DNA from: Deltaproteobacteria bacterium | GTDB taxonomy: Bacteria; Desulfobacterota; Binatia; HRBIN30; CADEER01 | DNA: 64,000 nt | Reading direction: 5' to 3' | Assembly (NCBI GenBank): GCA_029262455.1 | Contig: JAJCZJ010000088.1 | Span: 334,273-398,272, forward strand | Notes under the pieces: model-generated | Told to the model about the DNA's origin: nothing | Database searches by the model: none | The model's input: only the letters and a program-made list of their open reading frames with translations | Translations under genes and position numbers: made by a program | In this document: piece after piece, positions 24,737 through 33,025 of the stretch | Layout: each line of letters begins with the position of its first letter | How positions within the stretch are numbered: position 1 is the first letter of the stretch

Positions 24737-26578
24737 CTATTGCGAAAGTCCGAGAATCTCAATCGCGTTTTTCCATGCGACACGCTCGCCAGCATCCGCG
24801 GCGACCGCAATACCGCAGGCGCCAGCAGCTGGATGACCCAGGCCAGCTCCAGTCGTTTCCATCGTTCCGCGGCATGTGTTCGCAAAGGATCGCTGTACCC
24901 CGGCCGGGCCCATCAGACCGTGGCACCATGCCCGATACGAATTCTCCGCACACCCGCTATCAACCCTGATGTCTGTACCCAGGACAATCTGGGTCGGATA
25001 GTCCGCGACGAATTGCCGCAAAATACATCCCGTATCGGCGAGGATCGGTTGGGCCAGGTCGACGCTCAAGCCGGCATCCAAGACAACCCGCAGTCCCACC
25101 AGATCGTCTTGAAAATAGCCCAAGTGAGCCAAGACGATCCTGCGGCGCGCCTGCGGTGTCAGATTCGCAACTGCCCACGCTGCGAAGTCGAATACCGCCG
25201 CCTTCGCGACGTCGTGACATGGCTGCAATCCGCCACCGGTGCTTGTGCACATTTCCGGACTCGTGATCCAGGGGATTGCGTGCGTCAGCAGCGGCACGGC
25301 GCGGACCTCGACGAGCTCGCGCACGAGATCTCGCCACGGCGCATCCATCAACGGGAACCGCGCACCTGGTTCGGTCATGCAATCCCGGTTCGGCGTCGTG
25401 CTCGCCGGCGAGGGACTGCACCACCCGGCGAGGCGATTATACGCGCCGGCCCACCGGGTCGTGTCCAATGTTCCATTGTCGAAGGTTGCCCCAGCATGGT
25501 CTTTAAAGCCGACGGCTCCCGCCGCTAGCCACTGGTCCGCGTCCGCCAGACAAGCTGTCAGCCATCCCGGGTCCGACGCCGGCGTGTCTTTGAGGCAGTC
25601 GAGACTTGCCAGGAACACCACTTGATCAGAACGCTCGGCAGTCAACCGGTTGGTTTCGTTCTGTACATCAAACAGCTCCGCCCCGGGCGGGATCGGATCA
25701 CCGAGAGTTGCCGCGATCGCGTAGTGCTCGAGTGATGCTGTCGCAACCAGCATGTTTCCGTCCTGCAACGATTCCACGTCCTCCGCTGCACACGGTTCTG
25801 CTTCCGCGCAGTGCGTATGGAAGTCGGCCAATGAATACGGCCCCGGATCGAGCCCCGGATCGTAGCCGTCGCCCGAGCACGCCACTGAACCGACGCTGCA
25901 GTCGTTGGCGCAGCCGTCGCTATCGACCAAATTTCCGTCATCACATACTTCCGGCGACTCGGTGATCCCGTTGCCACAGGTCTGCGCCGGGCAGATCGCT
26001 GGTTCCGGAGCGCGCTTAGCCCTGAACCGATCGAGCTCGTTTTTGCTGATATCGCCGCCAAATTCCGCACAGAGGCGACGTGCGCCGATATGAAAGTGAA
26101 CCTGCGCAGAGTCGTGCGGTCCACCGATCTTCCACGGCCAGCCCTCGCCGCGTACAACGACCTTCATCTTGCGTTGCGTCGACGTCTGTTTGTAGACGAT
26201 CTTCTTAACGCCACCCCGCGTGCCATCGCGGTCCTTGTAAAAGTAACCCTTCGTACCAGGAGGATTGCCGAGTCCGCGCCACATGGCCGGATCGAGCGTT
26301 ATCAGCTCGGAACGCGCCGCATTCGCTCCGTTCCAAACAAACAGCAACTGGGACGGCAAGACGGTCGGATCGTACGGGAAGGTCGTAACAATCTGCTTGC
26401 TGGCCCGAAGCTTGATCGAATGCCTCGACGGATTCTTGCGCGTGTCAGCACGAAGCTGATCTCCTTCAACCGGGATGTGCTCGACGATCTGCGCTTGCAC
26501 CGACGCCACGCCACGCAACCCGATCAGGAACGCGAAAATGCCAACGATCGAAAAAAACGTTCGTACTAAGGCGCGCAT
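24737..26578 (-). CDS. secreted DUF4215-amidohydrolase-like protein
   Basis: 613 residues from ATG 26578, chosen for its GGAGGAG and the signal peptide starting there (MRALVRTFFSIVGIFAFLIG, ending near VQA). Residues 30-195 are an unassigned beta-rich domain. A Cys-rich DUF4215-type repeat follows with CGNGITESPEVCDDGN and CANDCS. The rest resembles an amidohydrolase TIM barrel: DFHTHCAE, GAVGFKDHAG, LTHAIPWI, VLAHLGYF, VLGTDIRVDSG and a final KNAIEILGL. These positions supply the His, Lys and Asp metal ligands. Substrate unknown. Cell-surface or periplasmic location is inferred. It is 73 bases downstream of the six-gene overlapping operon. Confidence 0.78.
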   Translation of the reverse strand: MRALVRTFFSIVGIFAFLIGLRGVASVQAQIVEHIPVEGDQLRADTRKNPSRHSIKLRASKQIVTTFPYDPTVLPSQLLFVWNGANAARSELITLDPAMWRGLGNPPGTKGYFYKDRDGTRGGVKKIVYKQTSTQRKMKVVVRGEGWPWKIGGPHDSAQVHFHIGARRLCAEFGGDISKNELDRFRAKRAPEPAICPAQTCGNGITESPEVCDDGNLVDSDGCANDCSVGSVACSGDGYDPGLDPGPYSLADFHTHCAEAEPCAAEDVESLQDGNMLVATASLEHYAIAATLGDPIPPGAELFDVQNETNRLTAERSDQVVFLASLDCLKDTPASDPGWLTACLADADQWLAAGAVGFKDHAGATFDNGTLDTTRWAGAYNRLAGWCSPSPASTTPNRDCMTEPGARFPLMDAPWRDLVRELVEVRAVPLLTHAIPWITSPEMCTSTGGGLQPCHDVAKAAVFDFAAWAVANLTPQARRRIVLAHLGYFQDDLVGLRVVLDAGLSVDLAQPILADTGCILRQFVADYPTQIVLGTDIRVDSGCAENSYRAWCHGLMGPAGVQRSFANTCRGTMETTGAGLGHPAAGACGIAVAADAGERVAWKNAIEILGLSQ

Positions 26579-26651
26579 CAAGACTCCTCCCGCGCGACGA
26601 CCCTCGCCCGATTCACCCGTCGGCACAAGGGAAAACACTGAATCAGGCCGC

Positions 26652-27485
26652 TCAACCGGCCGCCAGCAGCGCACCAGCAATCCGGCGACCGCCCTCGTCC
26701 AAACCTTTGTAGTTGGCAATGTGGGACGGCATCTTCGCCAGAGCTTCCGCCAAAACGGCGCGTTGCCCCAGATCCAACTCCGAAAACTTGTACAAATAGA
26801 CGCGGATCAGAAACAACGATGCCGAGACTCCGGGAAATGGCACGGTGACCTGGCGTTCGACACGCAGCCAGCCGTCGCTGGCACCCTGCCAACTCGAACG
26901 CGGCCAGCGGTCGGGGTGGTGATCGAGTCGATCGTCGGCGGTGATCGTCCAAACGAATCGCACGTACGGTCCACGCTCGAACATCGCAGCGACCATGGAT
27001 TCCACAACATCCGATCGCTTGGCAAAGTCAGGCACCGGTCCATGGATCGCTCGAAAGTCAGCGCCGACAATCCTCTCCGGTCGCCAGCTGCTCGGAAAGG
27101 AAACACAGACCGCAACCGCTCGTTCGCGCTCGCCCTCTCGTCGATGTAGGACCGCAAAGTCTTCCTGAACGAGGTGCGCGAGGTCCGCGTACGACGTGAT
27201 CTCTGCGTCAAGCAACTTCGGATGCTCACCACCAACCGTCGCCCTCATCCAAGCCAAGACGGTCGTGTGACAATCGCCCAGACTCTCATCGTCGAGCACC
27301 TGGAACGAATCCGAGGCGCTAGCGCGAGCCGAGCGATAACGCTCCAGTCTGTCGTCGACTTGGAAGTAGTGTTGGTCGCGTTCTCCGTTGCCGAAATCCG
27401 TGCCCATCGGAAACAGTCCCGCCGACATGCGGTACGCGCCCGGCCGCACCGGAAAATAGCGCGCTGGTGAGTCCACAAAGCTCAC
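26652..27485 (-). CDS. haem-dependent oxidative N-demethylase-like (DUF3445)
   Basis: 277 residues. The pattern of the DUF3445 family is visible: FPMGTDFGNGERDQHYFQVDD, the segment around QEDFAVLHRREGERERAVAVC and SFPSSWRPERIVGADFRAIHGPVP (in parts), then FERGPYVRFVWTI and RVERQVTVPFP. The characterised member (HODM of Pseudomonas) uses a haem-PAS fold to demethylate dimethylamine with O2. The GTG start overlaps the kinase stop by four bases, making it the last gene of the GTPase operon. That is odd for a metabolic enzyme and suggests a haem/PAS-like sensing role or a coupled output. Confidence 0.85.
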   Translation of the reverse strand: MSFVDSPARYFPVRPGAYRMSAGLFPMGTDFGNGERDQHYFQVDDRLERYRSARASASDSFQVLDDESLGDCHTTVLAWMRATVGGEHPKLLDAEITSYADLAHLVQEDFAVLHRREGERERAVAVCVSFPSSWRPERIVGADFRAIHGPVPDFAKRSDVVESMVAAMFERGPYVRFVWTITADDRLDHHPDRWPRSSWQGASDGWLRVERQVTVPFPGVSASLFLIRVYLYKFSELDLGQRAVLAEALAKMPSHIANYKGLDEGGRRIAGALLAAG

Positions 27486-28987
27486 GGGTCACTGGGACGT
27501 AAGCGAAACCAGAACCGCGTACCGCCACCCGACATCGGCTCACATCCGAGCTCGCCACCCCATCGCTCGATGGTGATGCGACAAAAGTAGAGCCCGAGTC
27601 CCGCCTTGCCTTTCTTGTCGCCACGCCCCTGCGAGAGCTTTTCGAAGATCGTTTTCGCAAGGTCCGGGTCGATTCCCTCGCCCTGATCTTCGACGCAAAC
27701 AGTTACCCAGTCGCGGGCGCTCTCCACTCCGACCGACACTGTCGATCCGCGCGGACTGTAGCGCAAGGCATTCTCGATGAGGTTGAAGAGGACACGATCC
27801 AGTCGCGACTTCTCACCGACCACCCGGAGTGCGGCCTGGTCCAGAACATCGCAGCGCAACCCGACGCCGCGTTTGCCAAAGACCGGCACCATCGATTCCA
27901 CCGCCTCACGAACACAGCCGACGAGATCGGGCGCGCCTCCCGCATCGAAGCGAAAATCACTCAGATCTCGACGTTCGGCCGCAAAGACATCGAGAATCTC
28001 ACCGACCATCTCCTGCTGCCGAATCGATTGTCGCATCGCTGTCGTCGACAACTTCCGCAGCTGCGGTGGCAATTCGACGTCCTCGACCAACTGGAGAAAT
28101 CCTTGCATCGCCGTCGCTGGCCCGGACAGGTCGTGAACGATCGTATGCAGCAGCACTTCCTTGTGCTCGAGGTCGCGCAGCAGTTCGTAGTGACCCAAGC
28201 GTGCTTCACGTGCTTTCTGTAGAGTTTCGGTGGCGTCGCGATGGCGCGCCCCGAGGCGTTCGACCAACAGCAACGATCCACGCGGAAGCGCGATCGCCGT
28301 CGCTTCGAGATCGATAAAATCGCCGTCCGGCGTATCTTCCCGCCAAGGTCCAGAGCGCAACCGGTCGGGGCGCCGCTCGTGCCAATGCGGGTCGGCATCG
28401 ATCAAAAAGTTCTCGAGAAAGGGCGACATCTCCGACGGATTGGCGACACCATCGGCGAGCGGGAAGAGAGCCAACGCCCAATCCGGTGGCGTCCCTACCA
28501 CCGAAAAGCTCCCGTCCGGGCGCCGCGCCAGGGCCAGAATCCCGAGCACGGAGTACAGTTCTGCCACCGAGCTCGCCGCCGCCGGGGCCGGTGATGCGTC
28601 GCTTTCACCGCCATTGCGCGCCAGCTGCAGCTCGTTGCGCAGTTGCTGGACGGACGCTTCGCCGCGCACTTCGCGCGTCGAATCGAGGAGGATGATCCAG
28701 TCCTCGGCGCCGTGCGGAACCAGGTGAACATCTGCAAACACACCTTCTGTCTGCATGCGAAACCACTCGGCAGGCGTATCGGCCAGAGGCAACAGGCCGG
28801 TCAGAAACGGTATCTGATCCGCGACCGCCAGCCCAGAAGAAAGCTCGCCGATGCCATACGCACGTAGCGAACCCCCCCATCGCAGAGCATTGCCATCGCT
28901 GTCCGACGTGACAAACGCCGGGCGACGCGACCGAATCACCGCGCGCGCAAGGGCTGACGCAACCGTCTCGGGAACATTGTCCCTCAT
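27482..28987 (-). CDS. soluble sensor histidine kinase of the GTPase operon
   Basis: 501 residues, no transmembrane segment. Residues 20-120 and 140-250 look like two PAS-related sensory modules (RFADVHL-like GVFADVHLVPHGAEDWIILLD; DADPHWHERRPDRL). A coiled linker leads to KEVLLHTIVHDLSGP with phospho-acceptor His285, then an ATPase domain (NLIENALRYSPRG, DQGEGID, GLGLYFC). The HDLSGP variant of the H-box matches a group of kinases I associate with Rab-like GTPase neighbours in cyanobacteria and other phyla. It overlaps the GTPase gene (ATGA) and the HODM-like gene (GTGA). Confidence 0.9.
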   Translation of the reverse strand: MRDNVPETVASALARAVIRSRRPAFVTSDSDGNALRWGGSLRAYGIGELSSGLAVADQIPFLTGLLPLADTPAEWFRMQTEGVFADVHLVPHGAEDWIILLDSTREVRGEASVQQLRNELQLARNGGESDASPAPAAASSVAELYSVLGILALARRPDGSFSVVGTPPDWALALFPLADGVANPSEMSPFLENFLIDADPHWHERRPDRLRSGPWREDTPDGDFIDLEATAIALPRGSLLLVERLGARHRDATETLQKAREARLGHYELLRDLEHKEVLLHTIVHDLSGPATAMQGFLQLVEDVELPPQLRKLSTTAMRQSIRQQEMVGEILDVFAAERRDLSDFRFDAGGAPDLVGCVREAVESMVPVFGKRGVGLRCDVLDQAALRVVGEKSRLDRVLFNLIENALRYSPRGSTVSVGVESARDWVTVCVEDQGEGIDPDLAKTIFEKLSQGRGDKKGKAGLGLYFCRITIERWGGELGCEPMSGGGTRFWFRLRPSDP

Positions 28988-29487
28988 TGCGTAACCATGG
29001 CAGCGATCTTCTCGAAGGCAGCCTCCACGCCCTCAGCGTTCAGCGCGCTGGTCGTAAGCCAGCACCAACCGTCTTCGCTCAACGCCGACAGCTGTTTGTC
29101 GTCGATCTCCCACGACGAACGAAGATCCGATTTATTGACGACCAGCAGACACGGTGCACCTGGCGTCATCTCGGCTGCCAGATCGCGCAGACGAATCGCG
29201 GTCTCGAGCGTCGCACCGCGCGTGCCGTCCGCCACAATCAAGTGGCCCGAAGCACCGCGCAAGTACGTCGCACGCAGGTTGTTGAAGTCATCCTCTCCCT
29301 GAAGATCCCAAAGGATCAGGTTGACGTCTCCCCGTGCCTCGACGGCCACAACTTTTCGGTCGATCTTTACTCCAACGGTGGTGAGGTACTTTTCCGAGAA
29401 AAGTCCATCGACAAAGCGCTGCACCAAGCTTGTCTTGCCGACGGCAAAGGCGCCGAGCATGCAGATCTTCTTCTGAGTCGCGGCCAT
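28984..29487 (-). CDS. Rab/Ras-like small GTPase
   Basis: 167 residues, a single G domain. G1 is GAFAVGKT (12-19), switch I has EKYLTTVGVKID with Thr37, G3 is DLQGE (61-65), G4 NKSD (118-121), G5 TSA (146-148). In Ras the residue after the G3 Gly is the catalytic Gln; here it is Glu65, so hydrolysis may depend on a partner. No prenylation-type tail. It belongs to the bacterial Rab-like group that I associate with sensor operons, distinct from Myxococcus MglA by its motifs. The start overlaps the OmpA-domain gene stop by one base (TGATG). Confidence 0.92.
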   Translation of the reverse strand: MAATQKKICMLGAFAVGKTSLVQRFVDGLFSEKYLTTVGVKIDRKVVAVEARGDVNLILWDLQGEDDFNNLRATYLRGASGHLIVADGTRGATLETAIRLRDLAAEMTPGAPCLLVVNKSDLRSSWEIDDKQLSALSEDGWCWLTTSALNAEGVEAAFEKIAAMVTQ

Positions 29488-31217
29488 CAGCCTTTTGGCT
29501 GCACGCGCAGGGTCACACTGCGGTTCTCGGCGTCAGCGCGATCCTCCGGGGCGGCAATACGGTCGAGATCGCCACGCCCTTCTACGTCGAGCGCCATCGT
29601 CACACCACCCGCCATCAACGCGTCCTGTACATGTCGGGCGCGCTGCAGGCTGAGTTCGAGGTTGGGAACACTCGAACCGCTTCCGTCCGATCGACCGATC
29701 AACCCGAGTTCGATCGACACCCCAAGCTCGCCGGCCAGTCGCTGCAATTCGGCGACATCGGATACGACCGTCGCCAAATCTTCCACGGGTTCAAAAGATT
29801 TCGCTCCAAAATGCAGGCGACGGCCATCGACGCGCGACACAGCCGCTGCGTACTGGCTGGCAGTCACATCGACCACGCCGCTGGCATCGATCTCACGAAC
29901 GCCGGGAACAGCTCGTGCAAGAGTCAGCGCCTGAGTCATCCAGCTGTGCGGCGCTTCGCCGCGCAGCAGTAGCCGATCCCCGTCCAGATCCACGTCCACC
30001 CCCGTCGGCGGTGACAGAATCTGTCGAGCTCGAGCCAAGACGAGCTCCGGTTCGAGAGATTGATACGGTTGCCAACGGGCATCGATCCGCGCCGGGTCGA
30101 TCCCCGCCGCTTCCGCAGAGTCGCCGGGCGAGGCCGCCAACGGATCTCGTAGCCCCCGCACCATCCCACCGCTCAACGATGTGCGGCGCGCATCGGTCAC
30201 CACCACGCCGGGCTGCATCTGTAGAGTGTCGAGGTAGTCCTGCCAACGCCACCGCGATTGCAACGATAACCAGGACCAAAGCGCAATCCCGATGATGCTG
30301 GCAACCAAGACAACCCAAAACCACTTCGGCAATGCCATGGTCGCGTCATCTTCGGCGTATTGCGCGGCAAGGCAGCGCTCCAGCTGATCCCGCGTCGGCT
30401 CAAATGGCGCAGTATCGCCGCTGAACTTCTCGAACGCGTAGCCGTACTCGCGATGCAAACTCTCGACCGTAGAAACCAGTGCCTCGCGTAGTTCAACAGG
30501 CGGCTGTCCACGGACGACCGCTGCCAGCACCGCACCCGGACCATGCTCGAGTACCACGGTCAGATCGCCTAGTCGCAATGAGTCCAGCCCCTGACCCCGC
30601 GGGCCCTCGAAGGAGTCGTGCACAAAGTCCTGAATCGCCGTAAGCATCGCGGAGATGACGTCGGCATCCGGCGACTCCACGGATTCCGCAACCACGTGCT
30701 CGAGCAAGAGCCCCGTCTCGCGGTGAATCAGGAAAACCTGCTCGACGCGGTAAATCAGGCTGTGCTTCAGGACAACCTCGGCGAACGGTCGCCCCGAGCG
30801 GCGCGCTTCCAGACGCCACTTCAACCCCTTGGCAGTAAAGCTGTGTTCGAGCGAGCGATTGATCGACTGCACCAGCCCATGCAGAGACGCGGCGATCGAC
30901 TTGCGGATCGCCGGTCCGATGGCCGGGAAGATCGCATCGGCAACGGTATCGGGATCGTCACGGATGAAACTCCGCACCGCCTTCTCGACCGGTGGACCCA
31001 ACTCGAGGTCGAGTTCTTGTTCCTGCTCGGCACTATGGCGAAGCGCGGGAATCAGGACGTCGCCAACCGCCTGCGCGAACTTGGCAGGGTCGTCTAGACG
31101 CTCCTTCAGGCTCCGGATCTCTGCCTCTTCCGGACCAACCAGCAACGAACGTAGGGGCCCGAGGTCGTCCGGCTGCTGGCCGTTCTCCGGTGGAAGATCT
31201 GATGACGAGCGTGTCAC
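29487..31217 (-). CDS. inner-membrane protein with roadblock/longin-like, BON and OmpA domains
   Basis: 576 residues. Cytosolic residues 1-295 include a longin/roadblock-like stretch (about 155-262: VFLIHRETGLLLEHVVAE, MLTAIQDFVHDSF, LRLGDLTVVLEHGP). One transmembrane segment lies at 298-319 (WFWVVLVASIIGIALW). Outside follow a linker, a BON-like fold (about 388-447, GDRLLLRGEAPHSW, PGVREIDAS) and an OmpA-type peptidoglycan-binding domain (about 465-573, ELSLQRARHVQDAL, NRSVTLRV). Roadblock/longin folds are the usual partners of small GTPases, so this subunit could tie the GTPase to the cell wall. GTG start overlaps the coiled-coil gene (GTGA). Confidence 0.85.
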   Translation of the reverse strand: MTRSSSDLPPENGQQPDDLGPLRSLLVGPEEAEIRSLKERLDDPAKFAQAVGDVLIPALRHSAEQEQELDLELGPPVEKAVRSFIRDDPDTVADAIFPAIGPAIRKSIAASLHGLVQSINRSLEHSFTAKGLKWRLEARRSGRPFAEVVLKHSLIYRVEQVFLIHRETGLLLEHVVAESVESPDADVISAMLTAIQDFVHDSFEGPRGQGLDSLRLGDLTVVLEHGPGAVLAAVVRGQPPVELREALVSTVESLHREYGYAFEKFSGDTAPFEPTRDQLERCLAAQYAEDDATMALPKWFWVVLVASIIGIALWSWLSLQSRWRWQDYLDTLQMQPGVVVTDARRTSLSGGMVRGLRDPLAASPGDSAEAAGIDPARIDARWQPYQSLEPELVLARARQILSPPTGVDVDLDGDRLLLRGEAPHSWMTQALTLARAVPGVREIDASGVVDVTASQYAAAVSRVDGRRLHFGAKSFEPVEDLATVVSDVAELQRLAGELGVSIELGLIGRSDGSGSSVPNLELSLQRARHVQDALMAGGVTMALDVEGRGDLDRIAAPEDRADAENRSVTLRVQPKG

Positions 31218-31780
31218 CCCTTTTTCCGAGGACCGCCACTGAGCCGTTCGGCTATTTCAGAGAACATCACGGCGAGATCCGCACGATCCGCCTTGCGGTC
31301 CTGCAACTCGTCAGAAGCAGCGGAAAGAGCCGCCTTCGATGCGTCGGCCAAGCCTTGGATATCGTTGCTGAGGGACTCGCGATGTTTGGCAACGGCCTGA
31401 TCCAAAGCCGTCAGCGACGCGCGTAGATTCTGGTCTGCGCTGTCGAGTTTGGCGCTCAACTCGGATGACGACCGGTCGAGGTCGACCGAAAGATCCTTCG
31501 CCGAATCGACCCGAGCCTCGGTCTCGCGCTCAATCGCGACTCGCAACGCTTCGACGCGCGCGGCGTTTGCCTTTTCGGCTGCTTCGAAGCGCTTGCTGAT
31601 ATCGGCCTGCAGCGCCGAAAACTCCTTCGAAATCCTCTTTTCTAAACGTCCGAGCTGATCCTCGACGCTGCGCGCCTGCTCGCCGAAGAGAATCTCCCGG
31701 ACCTGGTCCAGACTGCTGGCGGTTGGTTCCGTTTGCTTCGTTGGGTTGCCGTTCTTACCGCCGTTCTTTGATGCACTCAT
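31214..31780 (-). CDS. coiled-coil protein of the GTPase operon
   Basis: 188 residues, highly charged and almost entirely predicted helix. After a disordered N-terminus (to about 22) the conserved-looking segment SLDQVREILFGEQARSVEDQ leads into heptads up to about 175. There is no catalytic motif. It likely serves as scaffold or dimerisation partner of the membrane protein or kinases. It overlaps the upstream response regulator-kinase (ATGA) and the downstream OmpA-domain gene (GTGA), so translation of all is coupled. Confidence 0.8.
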   Translation of the reverse strand: MSASKNGGKNGNPTKQTEPTASSLDQVREILFGEQARSVEDQLGRLEKRISKEFSALQADISKRFEAAEKANAARVEALRVAIERETEARVDSAKDLSVDLDRSSSELSAKLDSADQNLRASLTALDQAVAKHRESLSNDIQGLADASKAALSAASDELQDRKADRADLAVMFSEIAERLSGGPRKKG

Positions 31781-32943
31781 TGTTTCCTGCCTCCAGTAAC
31801 GTCCTTCGATTCGGGGAGATGTTCCAACAGATTCGGAAGCGATACTTGGAAGATAGCCCCGCCAGCCGGCCGATTCGCGGCCGAGATCGAACCGTCGAGA
31901 AGAGAAACCAAGCGTTTCGCAAGAGCGAGTCCAATACCCATACCGCCGGCGCGTCTCGTAGCCGAGCTATCACCCTGCCGAAAATCCTCGAATATAGTTC
32001 CCAGTATCTCTTCTGGGATGCCCTTGCCAGTGTCTGATACCTCGAGAGTCACACCGCGCCCGACCGCGGCTACGCGGACCCAGATATGTCCGGTCTCCGT
32101 AAACTTCCGTGAATTGTCCAAGAGCAGACCGACGAGACGACGCATCAAGTCCGGATCGGCCCGAACGATCCCCAGTTCCGCCTCAATCTCAACCTTGTAG
32201 ACGGGCCCAGCGACCCCATCGCTGCGATCTTCGACAGCGTCCAAAATCAGCTGCCCGAGGTCGGTGTCCGCGGCGTTCACCGAGCACGCCCCCGCGTCGA
32301 TATTGGTGAGCAAGAGAAGATTCTCCACAATCCCAGCCAGACCGCGGGCACTGTCCATCAGCCGTGTAAGATCCGACTCCTGTTCGGAGCCCTCCAAATC
32401 AGCCGCCAGAAGGTCGCCGTAGCCAAGAATCACGTGGAGCGGCGTGCGCAGCTCGTGTGAGACGTTCGCCAAAAAGTGCGTCTTCAGCTCGTAGACCTCC
32501 TCGAGCCGTCGCCGCATCTGTTTCTCGGTGGTTAGTTCGTGCCGCAAGCGCCTCGTCTCGAGACAGCGCTCGACGACGCGATGCAGGTCACCCGCGTCGA
32601 TCGGCTTGAGCAGATAGTCACAAGCCCCGTCTTTGAAGGTCTTGATGGCGCTGCGCAACGTCGGGAAGCCGGTTACGACGACGATGTCCGTCTCCGGGGC
32701 TTCGGATTTGATCCGACGGAGCAAATCCTCGCCCGACAGGGTGGGAAGATGCAGGTCTGTGAACACAATCGTCTGGCGGTGCTGATCAAACGAGCGCCAA
32801 GCGTCCCCACCGTCGGCGATCACGTCGAAGGGGATCGACATGATCTCGAGCGCTCGCTCCGCCATGAGACGGACAGTCTCGTCGTCGTCGACGAACAGAA
32901 TCCTATCGGGGCGCTCGCTCAGCGCATTCTTGCCTGGCTCCAT
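31777..32943 (-). CDS. response regulator-histidine kinase hybrid (receiver first)
   Basis: 388 residues from ATG 32943; the open frame continues upstream but the receiver begins at residue 13. Receiver: ILFVDDDE, phospho-acceptor Asp63 in FTDLHLP, and Lys113 in LLKPIDAG. A coiled linker leads to HisKA FLANVSHELRTPLHVILGYG (His163) and an ATPase domain (LLLDNSRKFTETG, DTGKGIPEE, GGMGIGLALAKRL). A receiver in front of the kinase suggests control by another kinase, possibly the one at the end of this operon. First gene of the six-gene overlapping operon, divergent from mnmE. Confidence 0.9.
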   Translation of the reverse strand: MEPGKNALSERPDRILFVDDDETVRLMAERALEIMSIPFDVIADGGDAWRSFDQHRQTIVFTDLHLPTLSGEDLLRRIKSEAPETDIVVVTGFPTLRSAIKTFKDGACDYLLKPIDAGDLHRVVERCLETRRLRHELTTEKQMRRRLEEVYELKTHFLANVSHELRTPLHVILGYGDLLAADLEGSEQESDLTRLMDSARGLAGIVENLLLLTNIDAGACSVNAADTDLGQLILDAVEDRSDGVAGPVYKVEIEAELGIVRADPDLMRRLVGLLLDNSRKFTETGHIWVRVAAVGRGVTLEVSDTGKGIPEEILGTIFEDFRQGDSSATRRAGGMGIGLALAKRLVSLLDGSISAANRPAGGAIFQVSLPNLLEHLPESKDVTGGRKQ

Positions 32944-32970
32944 GGTGCGGTATCCGGTGGTACGATATCC
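32944..32970. promoter_or_regulatory. paired direct repeats in divergent promoter region
   Basis: GGTGCGGTATCC (32944-32955) and GGTACGATATCC (32959-32970) match at 10 of 12 bases and are 15 bases apart, immediately upstream of the regulator-kinase start and 56 bases from mnmE. They could bind a dimeric regulator. This is inference from position and repetition only. Confidence 0.3.
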
Positions 32971-33025
32971 AATAGTAGCGCAATTCAGCGAAAGCGCATG
33001 CTCCATTAGCCAACTAGTAACCGCT

